Origin: an uncultured Bacteroidales bacterium
GTDB lineage: Bacteria > Bacteroidota > Bacteroidia > Bacteroidales > UBA932
Direction of reading: 5' to 3'
Length of the DNA: 64,000 bases
Assembly: GCA_944322565.1 (NCBI GenBank)
Contig: CALUPG010000007.1
Coordinates: forward strand, 1-64,000
Shown: in pieces, positions 35,643-44,458 of the stretch
How the letters are laid out: the number at the start of each line of letters is the position of its first letter
How positions within the stretch are numbered: position 1 is the stretch's first letter
Made by a program: the position numbers and the translations under genes
Notes under the pieces: generated by a model
Told to the model about the DNA's origin: nothing
Seen by the model: the letters and a program-made list of their open reading frames with translations, nothing else
Database searches by the model: none

Positions 35643-36596
35643 TTAACTTATTTCATATTTCATGCACACCGTTCCGACCGGGTCGGACGGATGCATATTT
35701 GCAAGACATTTTCTGAGTGAATCCGTCCAATACGGGACCTCAAGCCCGAATGTCTTCTTGAAGAGAGTCTTGTCAAGTACGGAATAATTCGGACGCCTGA
35801 CCTTTGAAGGGAACTCATCGCTGTGGCATGGCTCGATAATGCATGCTGTATGTCCGGAATACTGGGCTGTCATCTTGGCAAAGTCGTACCACGAGCACAC
35901 TCCTTCATTGCTATAGTGATATGTTCCTTCATTGCAGGCGAAGAGCCTGTTCTCCAGAATATGGAAGATGGCCTCGGCCAGATCAAGGGCATAAGTCGGA
36001 GTCCCGGCCTGGTCAAACACTACGTTTATCCGTTCTTTTGCAGATATAAGACGAAGCATCGTCTTCATGAAGTTTCTTCCGAACTCACTGTACAGCCATG
36101 CTGTCCTGAGGACAATATGGCGGCAGCCGGAATCTGCCAGGGCTTCCTCGCCTTTGAGTTTGGTCCTTCCGTATGCCCCGAGCGGTGACGGACAGACATT
36201 TTCATTTATGGGTACATTAAGTCCGGCTCCGCCGAATACATAGTCGGACGAGACATGAATCAGGAAACCGTCGTTTTTTCTGACTGCTTCCGCAAGATTG
36301 GACACAGCCTTCGCGTTCAGAAGTTCCGCTGCGGCCTCATGATCTTCCGCACTGTCAACATCAGTATAGGCCGCGCAGTTTATCACCACATCAATTTTTT
36401 CTCCACAAGTAACCTCGCCGACAGGACCTTTCCCCGCAATCGCGGCTTCCACCGCATCCCCGTCCGTAATGTCAAGATAGACAACATTGCCGGAAGAGAC
36501 AATATCGGCAAAGACATATCTGTCCCGCTCTGATACGGCTACTGCCTGCAGTTCCAAGCCCAATTGCCCGCAGGCACCTGTAACAAGAATGTTCAT
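35643..36596 (-). CDS. rfbD: dTDP-4-dehydrorhamnose reductase
   Basis: A 317-residue reductase: NADPH site MNILVTGACGQLGLELQ, then VINCAAYTDVDSAEDHEAAA, HVSSDYVFGG, PLGAYGRTKLKGEEA (YxxxK) and RTAWLYSEFGRNFMKTM. It does the last step, forming dTDP-L-rhamnose. It follows a small lipoprotein gene by 23 bases and precedes rfbB. Confidence 0.95.
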   Translation of the reverse strand: MNILVTGACGQLGLELQAVAVSERDRYVFADIVSSGNVVYLDITDGDAVEAAIAGKGPVGEVTCGEKIDVVINCAAYTDVDSAEDHEAAAELLNAKAVSNLAEAVRKNDGFLIHVSSDYVFGGAGLNVPINENVCPSPLGAYGRTKLKGEEALADSGCRHIVLRTAWLYSEFGRNFMKTMLRLISAKERINVVFDQAGTPTYALDLAEAIFHILENRLFACNEGTYHYSNEGVCSWYDFAKMTAQYSGHTACIIEPCHSDEFPSKVRRPNYSVLDKTLFKKTFGLEVPYWTDSLRKCLANMHPSDPVGTVCMKYEIS

Positions 36597-36619
36597 GAAC
36601 CTAAACCAATTTTCAGAGA

Positions 36620-37069
36620 CTACTGCTCCGAGTTCAAATCCTCATTGAGAGAAAATATCACATCTGCAGCGGAATAACTGCCCTGATACCAGCCGTCGCC
36701 TTCTCCGGTCTGCTCAAGCGGCACATTAATGGTCAATGAGGCAAATGCTCCTCCATTGTCGGGGCCATCAATATCCTCGGCACGCAATGTCGCGGTTTCT
36801 GACGGGAAATCAGACCACAGAAGTTCGAACCGGCCTTCCGGATCAGTTGTCGCGGATGCATATGTCATTTCTCCAGATTCATCAGTAGCACTGATCTTTA
36901 TCCCCTGAAGAGGCAGGCTCCGCAAGGCATCCTCGACCTTGCCTTTGACTTCAAAGTCAGCATATGGAGAGCCATATTCTACCCGAGGAGAAATAATGTC
37001 GCACCCTACAGCCGAAATGCCGAGCATGGACAGCAAGGACCGACAAATCCAAAGAAAAAGATTTCTCAT
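36620..37069 (-). CDS. Radical-SAM-associated-type putative lipoprotein
   Basis: 149 residues from MRNLFLWICRSLLSMLG; longer in-frame starts up to 37192 would precede the signal with unrelated sequence. Lipobox AVGC, then IISPRVEYGSPYADFEVKGK, a Tyr-Gly-x-Pro-Tyr-x-x-Phe-x-x-x-Gly pattern I associate with lipoproteins encoded beside radical-SAM genes in Bacteroidales. A carboxypeptidase-regulatory-like beta-sandwich follows (GIKISATDESGEMTYAS, TDPEGRFELLW). No radical SAM gene is nearby; here it splits the rhamnose genes rfbC and rfbD. Function is unknown. Confidence 0.7.
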   Translation of the reverse strand: MRNLFLWICRSLLSMLGISAVGCDIISPRVEYGSPYADFEVKGKVEDALRSLPLQGIKISATDESGEMTYASATTDPEGRFELLWSDFPSETATLRAEDIDGPDNGGAFASLTINVPLEQTGEGDGWYQGSYSAADVIFSLNEDLNSEQ

Positions 37070-37145
37070 AATCAAGCAATTTTCCAATCTTGTGCAAGTT
37101 AAGAAAAATATCCGGAAAACAGAAGACAATCGGACATTTCGGAAA

Positions 37146-37721
37146 TTATTCCGAATAATAATCCGTTCCGTAGTCAAACAGCCATTGTGCATCCCGAAGC
37201 CTGGAATGACACCGGTCCTTCCCTGACAATACGACCTTGTCTGCCGGCACTTTCCAGTCTATGCCGAGATCCGGGTCATCCCAGGCTATCGCACCTTCGC
37301 TCTCCGGAGAATAAAAACTGTCACACTTGTATTGGAAGACAGCCTCTTCGGACAGGACGGCAAAGCCGTGCGCAAATCCTCTCGGAATAAAAAGCTGCCT
37401 GTGGTTGTCTCCGCTGAGCTCCACCGCAACATGCTGCCCGAATGTAGGCGAGCCGCGTCTTATGTCCACGGCAACATCCAGCACCTTTCCCTTTATTACA
37501 CGGACAAGTTTGCTTTGGGCAAAGGGAGGCTTCTGGAAATGCAGTCCCCTTACGACTCCGTATGTTGAGCGGCTCTCATTGTCCTGGACAAAATGCACGG
37601 GACGCACGGCCCCGTTGAAATCTCTTTCTGAATATGACTCGAAGAAATATCCTCTTTCGTCACCGAAAATACGGGGCTCCGCAATCACGACCCCGGGAAT
37701 TGATGTTTCAAGAATATTCAT
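37146..37721 (-). CDS. rfbC: dTDP-4-dehydrorhamnose 3,5-epimerase
   Basis: 191 residues from ATG 37721 (MNILETSIPGVVIAEPRIFG); an upstream ATG at 37853 lies inside rfbA and adds 44 foreign residues, so it is rejected. Cupin epimerase motifs: DERGYFFESYSERDF, GVVRGLHFQKPPFAQSKLV (catalytic His in GLHFQ), IPRGFAHGFAVLS and YKCDSFYSPESEGAIAWDD. It epimerises C3 and C5 before the reductase RfbD. Confidence 0.95.
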   Translation of the reverse strand: MNILETSIPGVVIAEPRIFGDERGYFFESYSERDFNGAVRPVHFVQDNESRSTYGVVRGLHFQKPPFAQSKLVRVIKGKVLDVAVDIRRGSPTFGQHVAVELSGDNHRQLFIPRGFAHGFAVLSEEAVFQYKCDSFYSPESEGAIAWDDPDLGIDWKVPADKVVLSGKDRCHSRLRDAQWLFDYGTDYYSE

Positions 37722-37759
37722 AGCCAACCTGCATTTTACAACCGGATCGCTTCCGGGCA

Positions 37760-38638
37760 TCAGTTTTCTTCCAGTATCTTCAGCAGATACTGTCCATACT
37801 GGTTCTTTGACATAGGCCCGGCGACTTCCCGCAGCTTGTCTGCATCTATCCATCCGTTCCTATATGCTATGTCTTCAAGACACGCAATCTTGAGCCCCTG
37901 CCGTTTTTCTATGACTTCGACGAATATCGACGCCTCGGCAAGAGAATCATGTGTACCGGTATCCAGCCAGGCAAAGCCCCTGTCCATTGTCTTCACTTTC
38001 AATTTTCCTGATTCCAGATATGCCTGGTTGACAGATGTGATTTCCAGCTCTCCCCTGGAGGACGGCCTGATGTTCCTCGCGATTTCCTTTACTGAGTTCG
38101 GGTAAAAGTACAGGCCGACCACTGCATAGTGGGACTTGGGATTCTGCGGTTTTTCCTCAATTGAAAGACAGTTTCCGGCAGCATCGAACTCCGCCACCCC
38201 GTATCGCTGCGGGTCATCCACCCAATATCCGAAGACCGTCGCATTTCCATCCTCCTCCACATTCCTTACCGCATCACAAAGCATGCCCCTCAGTCCCGCG
38301 CCATGGAAAATATTATCGCCGAGCACAAGGCAGACATTGTCATCCCCTATGAAATCCGCACCTATGACAAATGCCTGGGCCAGACCGTCCGGACTCGGCT
38401 GCTTGGCAAACTCGAAGCGGACGCCGAAGTCAGACCCGTCGCCGAGCAGACGACGGAATCCCGGAAGGTCATCCGGAGTGGATATGACAAGTATGTCCCT
38501 GATGCCGGCAAGCATAAGCACCGAAACCGGATAATATACCATAGGCTTGTCGTATATCGGGAGCAGCTGCTTGCTCACGCCTTTGGTTATGGGATACAGC
38601 CTGGTCCCCGAGCCCCCTGCCAATACAATTCCTTTCAT
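37760..38638 (-). CDS. rfbA: Glucose-1-phosphate thymidylyltransferase
   Basis: A 292-residue enzyme with the nucleotidyl site [37 protein letters not shown], and [19 protein letters not shown]. It couples dTTP to glucose-1-phosphate, the first and regulated step of the dTDP-rhamnose route. It is first of the four rfb genes in transcription order, 16 bases after a glycosyltransferase gene. Confidence 0.96.
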   Translation of the reverse strand: MKGIVLAGGSGTRLYPITKGVSKQLLPIYDKPMVYYPVSVLMLAGIRDILVISTPDDLPGFRRLLGDGSDFGVRFEFAKQPSPDGLAQAFVIGADFIGDDNVCLVLGDNIFHGAGLRGMLCDAVRNVEEDGNATVFGYWVDDPQRYGVAEFDAAGNCLSIEEKPQNPKSHYAVVGLYFYPNSVKEIARNIRPSSRGELEITSVNQAYLESGKLKVKTMDRGFAWLDTGTHDSLAEASIFVEVIEKRQGLKIACLEDIAYRNGWIDADKLREVAGPMSKNQYGQYLLKILEEN

Positions 38639-38654
38639 ATTCAGTGTCAGTTCA

Positions 38655-39608
38655 TTATTGTGGATTATATATTCCCGTGCGGAACATCATATAAAGCAGC
38701 CGCACAGGCAGATACCTCAAGGCGAGATGATTCATCGGACCGTCATGGAATGTCTTGGCCAGTTTTCTCGCGAAGACGATGTATCCTTCCGTCTGGCGGA
38801 AAGTGTGTGCGGAAGAATATCTGGCAAGCGCTACCTTGTACCAGTACACTACCGAAGGGAGGTGAAGTTTTCCCGGTGTATCCCCTACTATGCTGTATAT
38901 AAGTTCCACTACTTTCCGGAATGCGTCGATGCCGAAATCATACTTCTTCATGAAGCCTGCCGGAAGCCAATAGCGGTATTCATGTTCCGGGATACAGATT
39001 ACAGTCCGGATACGGCGGATATAGTTCAGGACAAAATATTCATCCTCAAATACGGAGAATGTCTCGTCAAACCGGAGCCCGTTCTCCCTGATGACTTTCA
39101 GGGAAAAAAGCTTGTTCCACACGAACTGCAGAAGCCGCTCTTTCAGAAGTGTCTCCATCAGTTCGTCATCGTCTGTGAATATTTCAGTATGGCCGAGAGT
39201 ATATGTGCGCCACTCGTCTTTGTCCGGATAATACATGTCATAGCCGCCGACCACAAGGCCAGCCTTGCCGGCGACTGCACTCATGGAGGCCAGCCATGAT
39301 TCACGCACCATGTCATCACTGTCACAGAAAGCCACATAGTCTCCGGCAGCATTTTCAAGGCCGAGATTTCTTGCGGAGGAAACGCCCCCGTTGTCCTGCG
39401 CCAGCACTTTGACCCGGGAATCGGATGCTTCGTATTCACGGCAAACAGACAGGGACGCATCAGTGCTCCCGTCATCCACAAGAATGAGTTCAAAATCCCT
39501 GAAGGTCTGCAAAAGAAGACTTTCCAGGCATCGTCTCAATGTCTGGGAGGAATTATAGACGGGCACTATGACAGATATTGCCGGCTTGTCTGACTTATTT
39601 TCCTTCAT
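38655..39608 (-). CDS. Family 2 glycosyltransferase
   Basis: A 317-residue GT-A enzyme: [35 protein letters not shown] (first Asp pair), [15 protein letters not shown], and [10 protein letters not shown] (the DxD equivalent that holds metal and nucleotide sugar). The C-terminal third has aromatic-rich helices typical of enzymes that build lipid-linked or capsular glycans. Just upstream of the dTDP-rhamnose genes, it may use rhamnose, but this is inference. Confidence 0.88.
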   Translation of the reverse strand: MKENKSDKPAISVIVPVYNSSQTLRRCLESLLLQTFRDFELILVDDGSTDASLSVCREYEASDSRVKVLAQDNGGVSSARNLGLENAAGDYVAFCDSDDMVRESWLASMSAVAGKAGLVVGGYDMYYPDKDEWRTYTLGHTEIFTDDDELMETLLKERLLQFVWNKLFSLKVIRENGLRFDETFSVFEDEYFVLNYIRRIRTVICIPEHEYRYWLPAGFMKKYDFGIDAFRKVVELIYSIVGDTPGKLHLPSVVYWYKVALARYSSAHTFRQTEGYIVFARKLAKTFHDGPMNHLALRYLPVRLLYMMFRTGIYNPQ

Positions 39609-39656
39609 GTTCAGTACACCTGAAAATCTTCATTGGCACATGCTCTGGCATGGCGG

Positions 39657-40124
39657 TCATACCGTGCTGCCTCCGTCATATCCTGGATCAGGGGACAAAT
39701 CCGGACGGAGTGCCGCTTCTACGGCGAGTGCATCGCACCTCTCATTCTCAGGATGCCCGGCATGGCCTTTGATCCATCTGAATGTCACTCTGTGCTTTCT
39801 GTAAAGCGGGAGGAAGCGCTGCCAAAGGTCAGGATTCCTGACCTTTGAAAAAGACTTTTTCTCCCATCCCATGAGCCAGCCCTTGTTTACCGCATTCACC
39901 ACATATGACGAATCACTGCATACATTGATTTCCGCATTGGTCCATTTCACGGCCTCAAGTCCTTTTATCACGGCAAGAAGTTCCATTCTGTTGTTGGTCG
40001 TGCATGAATAGCCTCCGGACAGTTCCAGTTCCCTGCCGCCACATTTGAGCACCACCCCATAGCCGCCCGGGCCGGGGTTCCCTCTTGACGAACCGTCTGT
40101 ATAAATGAAAATCGGAGGCCTCAT
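39657..40124 (-). CDS. rnhA: Ribonuclease HI
   Basis: A 155-residue RNase H with all four carboxylates: Asp in YTDGSSRGNPGPGGYG, Glu in NNRMELLAVIKGLE, Asp in CSDSSYVVNAV and Asp in ENERCDALA. It cuts RNA in RNA-DNA hybrids. The length is standard. It sits between pdxA and the glycosyltransferase in the same direction. Confidence 0.95.
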   Translation of the reverse strand: MRPPIFIYTDGSSRGNPGPGGYGVVLKCGGRELELSGGYSCTTNNRMELLAVIKGLEAVKWTNAEINVCSDSSYVVNAVNKGWLMGWEKKSFSKVRNPDLWQRFLPLYRKHRVTFRWIKGHAGHPENERCDALAVEAALRPDLSPDPGYDGGSTV

Positions 40125-40151
40125 TCTGTCGTGAAATTCCTATGTAAAGCC

Positions 40152-41234
40152 TTATTCGACGGACCTGCTCCTGTCTTTTGCCGAAGAGGCATCCGCTTTT
40201 TGCTCAGGCATTCTTCCCGCCTGAAGTTCATCATATGCAACCCGATGATTGTAGATGTCAATTGCTGCATATATGGAAGACATCATCGAACGGGGGTCAG
40301 CCATGTCCCGGCCGGCCATGTCATACGCGGTGCCATGATCCGGTGAAGTCCTCACAATCGGAAGTCCTGCCGTATAGTTCACGCCCTGCTCAAAAGCAAG
40401 TGCCTTGAACGGAATCAGGCCCTGATCATGATACATGGCGAGGGTTGCGTCAAACCGGCTGTAGTTCCCCATGCCGAAGAAGCCGTCAGGAGAATACGGA
40501 CCATATGCCAGGATACCCTCTTCATTAGCGGCCTCTACTGCAGGAAGGATGATTGAGGACTCCTCATCCCCCAGGAGTCCTCCGTCACCGCAGTGCGGAT
40601 TAAGGCCGAGGACAGCAATCTTCGGGGCAATGATTCCGAAATCTCTCTGAAGAGACGCCTTCATGATGCGCAGCTTTCTCAATATCAGGTCGGGAGTCAG
40701 ACTTCCCGGGACATCCTTAAGGGAAACATGACCGGTGGCCACTGCTACTTTCAGCTGGTCGCTCACCATTATCATCAGCCCCTCTTCAACGCCGAACTCA
40801 TGCTCAAGATATTCAGTATGGCCGGTATAACCGAAGCCCTCGCTGACCATTGCCCTTTTGTTGATTGGGGCAGTGACAAGGACATCGATATATCCGTTCC
40901 TTATATCGTCCACAGCACATTTCAGGGCAGTCATTGCGGATTTGGCTGATTCTGGAGTAGGCTGGCCGGGCTCGACGAACACATTGTCCGGAAGGCAATT
41001 GACTATATTGACCCGCTTTTGGTGGACATCCCTGGCAGAAGATATTACATTTGTATTGATCTGTTCAATATTATGAATCTGCTTCCTGTAGAAGCCGAAG
41101 ACTTTGGAAGACCCATATACGACCGGGGTGCAGATGTCAAGCATGCGCTCATCCGCAAAAGCCTTGATGATGACTTCATATCCTATACCGTTGCCGTCCC
41201 CCTGGGTAATTCCGACAATCAATTTCTTTGACAT
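40152..41234 (-). CDS. pdxA: 4-hydroxythreonine-4-phosphate dehydrogenase
   Basis: A 360-residue PdxA: GITQGDGNGIGYEVI, VTAPINKRAM, TGHTEYLEHEFG, GLNPHCGDGGLLGDEE, YHDQGLIPFKALAFEQGVN and TSPDHGTAYDMAGR (the conserved metal-binding His residues are in GHTEYL, YHDQG and DHGTA). It oxidises 4-hydroxythreonine phosphate in pyridoxal phosphate synthesis. It probably starts the minus-strand transcript that runs into rnhA and the rhamnose cluster. The -7 element is at 41254. Confidence 0.94.
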   Translation of the reverse strand: MSKKLIVGITQGDGNGIGYEVIIKAFADERMLDICTPVVYGSSKVFGFYRKQIHNIEQINTNVISSARDVHQKRVNIVNCLPDNVFVEPGQPTPESAKSAMTALKCAVDDIRNGYIDVLVTAPINKRAMVSEGFGYTGHTEYLEHEFGVEEGLMIMVSDQLKVAVATGHVSLKDVPGSLTPDLILRKLRIMKASLQRDFGIIAPKIAVLGLNPHCGDGGLLGDEESSIILPAVEAANEEGILAYGPYSPDGFFGMGNYSRFDATLAMYHDQGLIPFKALAFEQGVNYTAGLPIVRTSPDHGTAYDMAGRDMADPRSMMSSIYAAIDIYNHRVAYDELQAGRMPEQKADASSAKDRSRSVE

Positions 41235-41253
41235 ATTGAAAATATTTTGTCTG

Positions 41254-41294
41254 CAAAAATAAGAAACTGTTTTGAATTTTTCTTCCTAATTTTG
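41254..41294. promoter_or_regulatory. Divergent -7 elements of pdxA and recG
   Basis: Minus strand TATTTTTG at 41254-41261 (pdxA, 20 bases before its ATG) and plus strand TAATTTTG at 41287-41294 (recG). Both match TAnnTTTG exactly. The recG element ends one base before the first in-frame ATG at 41296. Confidence 0.6.
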
Positions 41295-41307
41295 CATGAG
41301 ATTGGGA

Positions 41308-43518
41308 ATGAAAGCGACTGAAAATGACATAAAATATCTTCCGGGAGTCGGTCCGAGGAGAGCCGAGATGCTGCAGAAAGAACTTGGCATCAGGACTTTC
41401 GGAGACCTGCTGCATTTATATCCGTTCAGATACATCGACAGGTCGACTGTCGTCCCGATTTCTGACATTGTCCCGGACATGGCATATATCCAGGTGAGAG
41501 CCAGGGTTTTGTCCAGAGAACTGTACGGTGCCAAGGGTGTCCTCTGGCAAGACGGGCCGACTGCCGGAGACACAGCCGCACTTCCGGAAACATTCAGATT
41601 CACATCAGTCAAAAGGCTCAGAGTACTTGTCAAAGACAGTTCGGGGATTCTTGAGACCATATTTTTCAAAGGACTCAAATGGACTTTTGAAAAGCTCACG
41701 CCCGGAAAGGAATTCATCTTCTTCGGCAAGCCTTCCATATTCAACGGCCATGTCAATCTGGTACACCCGGACATAGATGACGCACCGCCCTCCTCGGGGA
41801 AAATGAGTGCGGAAGACCGTAAGAAGACCGGCTTCATCGGCCCGGTAGCCATAACAGGCATATACCCGAGCACAGACAAACTGAAAAACAGCGGAATAAC
41901 GGCAAAAGTCATGAACAGGCTCCAGGCGGCAGCCCTCAATGCCTCGCTGATTGACATAAGGGAAAGCCTTCCGGACCATATCCTGAAAGAAAACGGTCTT
42001 GTCCCCATACATTTTGCCCTGAGGAACATCCATTTCCCGTCAGGACAGGATGCCCTCGCCAAAGCCAGATACCGTCTCAAGTTCGAGGAACTCTTCTATC
42101 TCCAGCTGTCTCTCCTCAAGCAGAAATACATCAGGAGCAGGGACGAGCACGGCATCAGGATGTCGAAAGTCGGAGATGCATTCAATGCCTGCTACAAGTC
42201 ACTCCCCTTTCCGCTTACCGGAGCCCAGAAGAAAGTCATTACTGAAATAAGGGATGACATGAAAAGCGGCAGACAGATGAACCGGCTGCTGCAGGGAGAC
42301 GTCGGCAGCGGGAAGACAATGGTAGCAGTACTTACGGCACTGATAGCCATAGGCAACGGCTATCAGGCCTGCATCATGGCCCCAACGGAGGTACTTGCCC
42401 AACAGCATTTCAAGAACATTTCAAAATATCTTGCCCCCACAGGAGTCAGGACGGCCCTTCTGACCGGCAGCAGCAGGGCCGCGGAGAGGCGGGCAATCCA
42501 CGAAGGGCTTGAAGACGGTAGCATCGGCATCATCGTCGGCACACATGCCCTCCTTGAAGACAATGTCATATTCCGCAACCTCGGACTGGCAGTCATAGAC
42601 GAGCAGCACCGCTTCGGCGTGGAGCAGAGGTCCAGGCTCTGGAAGAAATCATCATGCGGGATGCCTCCGCATATACTGGTGATGACCGCCACACCAATAC
42701 CGAGAACCCTTGCCATGACCCTCTATGGAGACCTTGACGTATCTGTCATCGACGAACTCCCGCCTGGCAGGAAGCCAGTGCTGACAATGCATGCCACCGA
42801 AGGGAAAAGGCAGGCTCTTTTCAAGTTCATGAAAGACCAGATTGCCCTCGGCAGACAGATATTCGTGGTATACCCTCTCATATTCGAAAGCGAGAAGATG
42901 GACTACAGGAACCTTGAACAGGGATATGAACAGATTGTCTCTGCATTCCCGTTCCCTCCGTACAGGACAGCCATCGTGCACGGCAAGCAGAGCAACGAGG
43001 ACAAGAAATTCAACATGGATGCATTTGCCGCCGGCCGGGCGGACATCCTTGTTGCCACATCAGTGATTGAGGTAGGAGTAGATGTGCCGAACGCCTCGGT
43101 GATGGTCATAGAAAGCGCTGAAAGATTCGGACTGAGCCAGCTGCACCAGCTCAGGGGCAGGGTCGGGCGAGGGTCGGAAAAATCCTACTGCATACTCATG
43201 ACAGGACACAGGCTCAGCAATGAATCCAAGCGCAGAATAGACCTGATGTGCGCGACAGAAAACGGGTTTGAACTCGCCGAAGAAGATATGAAGATGCGCG
43301 GCCCGGGAGACCTGGAGGGCACGCAGCAGAGCGGACTTCCGGTCAGCCTCAACATAGCATCACTTGCAAAGGACGGCCCCATACTCAACGATGCGAGACG
43401 ATGTGCACAAGCCGTGCTTGAGGATGATCCTGACCTGTCCTCGGACAAGAATGCCCTGCTGCGGGAAGAACTCAGGAAAGGTAAATATCAGATCAGGGAT
43501 TTCAGCAAGATAAGTTGA
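41308..43518 (+). CDS. recG: ATP-dependent DNA helicase RecG
   Basis: 736 residues from ATG 41308. The earlier ATG at 41296 would lie upstream of the transcription start expected from the -7 element at 41287-41294. It has an N-terminal wedge/OB domain (about 1-200) and helicase motifs: GDVGSGKTMVAV (Walker A), MAPTEVLAQQH, VIDEQHRFGVEQR (DEQH), VMTATPIPRTLAM, and motifs V/VI VATSVIEVGVDVPNA and QLRGRVGRGSEKS. RecG remodels stalled forks and Holliday junctions. It is followed 12 bases later by the WYL gene. Confidence 0.95.
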   Translation: MKATENDIKYLPGVGPRRAEMLQKELGIRTFGDLLHLYPFRYIDRSTVVPISDIVPDMAYIQVRARVLSRELYGAKGVLWQDGPTAGDTAALPETFRFTSVKRLRVLVKDSSGILETIFFKGLKWTFEKLTPGKEFIFFGKPSIFNGHVNLVHPDIDDAPPSSGKMSAEDRKKTGFIGPVAITGIYPSTDKLKNSGITAKVMNRLQAAALNASLIDIRESLPDHILKENGLVPIHFALRNIHFPSGQDALAKARYRLKFEELFYLQLSLLKQKYIRSRDEHGIRMSKVGDAFNACYKSLPFPLTGAQKKVITEIRDDMKSGRQMNRLLQGDVGSGKTMVAVLTALIAIGNGYQACIMAPTEVLAQQHFKNISKYLAPTGVRTALLTGSSRAAERRAIHEGLEDGSIGIIVGTHALLEDNVIFRNLGLAVIDEQHRFGVEQRSRLWKKSSCGMPPHILVMTATPIPRTLAMTLYGDLDVSVIDELPPGRKPVLTMHATEGKRQALFKFMKDQIALGRQIFVVYPLIFESEKMDYRNLEQGYEQIVSAFPFPPYRTAIVHGKQSNEDKKFNMDAFAAGRADILVATSVIEVGVDVPNASVMVIESAERFGLSQLHQLRGRVGRGSEKSYCILMTGHRLSNESKRRIDLMCATENGFELAEEDMKMRGPGDLEGTQQSGLPVSLNIASLAKDGPILNDARRCAQAVLEDDPDLSSDKNALLREELRKGKYQIRDFSKIS

Positions 43519-43530
43519 AAATTACAGAAA

Positions 43531-44433
43531 ATGGTACCGGAACTTCTTCAGAAATACATCTGGCTCATACAGACTCTAATACGTGCAGGGAACAGAGGAC
43601 TGAGCTTCAAGGAACTCGGCAGCCGGTGGGAAAACCGCTTCGGCGCCCCGTATCCCCGCCGGTCCTTCAACAACCACAGGGAAGCCGTAGAGGAGATTTT
43701 CAATGTCAGCATAGAATGCGACAAATCATCCAACAGATATTTCATACGGTATCCGGATGATGTGGCCGACAAAGACGCATCTTCCGCATGGCTCATCAAC
43801 ACCTTTACCGTCAACAACATACTCACACTCGGAAAAGAAAGGCTCAGCGGCAGGGTCTCCGTCGAGGACATCCCGTCAGGACACAGGTGGCTGGCGGGAA
43901 CGATGGACGCCATGATTGAAAACAGGGAAATTGAAATCAGCTACCGCAAATACACAGGAAGCGGAATATCGGAATACACATTGAGACCATACGCAGTCAG
44001 GGAAAATGCCAGGCGATGGTATATTGTCGCATTCTGCGTGGAAAGGGAGCAGATGAGAGTATTCGGGATGGACAGAATCATGGAGATGAAGCCGACGGAC
44101 AGACATTTTTCCATGCCTGAGGATTTTGACGTGGAGGCTCTGTTCTGCACGAGCTTCGGAGTCTATCTTCCCGACGGGAAACCGGAGACAATCGTTTTCA
44201 GGGCCGCCGGCAATGAAGCCAAATACATCAGGGACCTTCCGCTCCATCAGAGCCAGAAACTGATTTCCGAAGACGGGGATTCAGCCATATTTTCTATATT
44301 TGCAAGCCCCAACGAAAGTCTTGTCATGGAGCTCTTCAGGCTCAGTCCGAGGATTGAAGTCCTGTCTCCTGACAGTCTCAGGAAAGAAATCGCGGCACGG
44401 GCGGCACAGACCGTGGAATTATACAGAGAATAG
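43531..44433 (+). CDS. WYL-domain transcriptional regulator
   Basis: A 300-residue protein with an N-terminal winged helix (IRAGNRGLSFKELGSRWENR, RRSFNNHREAVEEIF) and a WYL domain (about 125-190: IENREIEISYRKYTG, LRPYAVRENARRWYIVAFC), then a WCX-like C-terminal part. WYL proteins bind ligands or nucleic acids and often control DNA-damage or defence genes. Here it sits between recG and an S9 peptidase, probably in one transcript. No target is visible. Confidence 0.88.
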   Translation: MVPELLQKYIWLIQTLIRAGNRGLSFKELGSRWENRFGAPYPRRSFNNHREAVEEIFNVSIECDKSSNRYFIRYPDDVADKDASSAWLINTFTVNNILTLGKERLSGRVSVEDIPSGHRWLAGTMDAMIENREIEISYRKYTGSGISEYTLRPYAVRENARRWYIVAFCVEREQMRVFGMDRIMEMKPTDRHFSMPEDFDVEALFCTSFGVYLPDGKPETIVFRAAGNEAKYIRDLPLHQSQKLISEDGDSAIFSIFASPNESLVMELFRLSPRIEVLSPDSLRKEIAARAAQTVELYRE

Positions 44434-44458
44434 AATGTAAATCATACATTTGACGACA

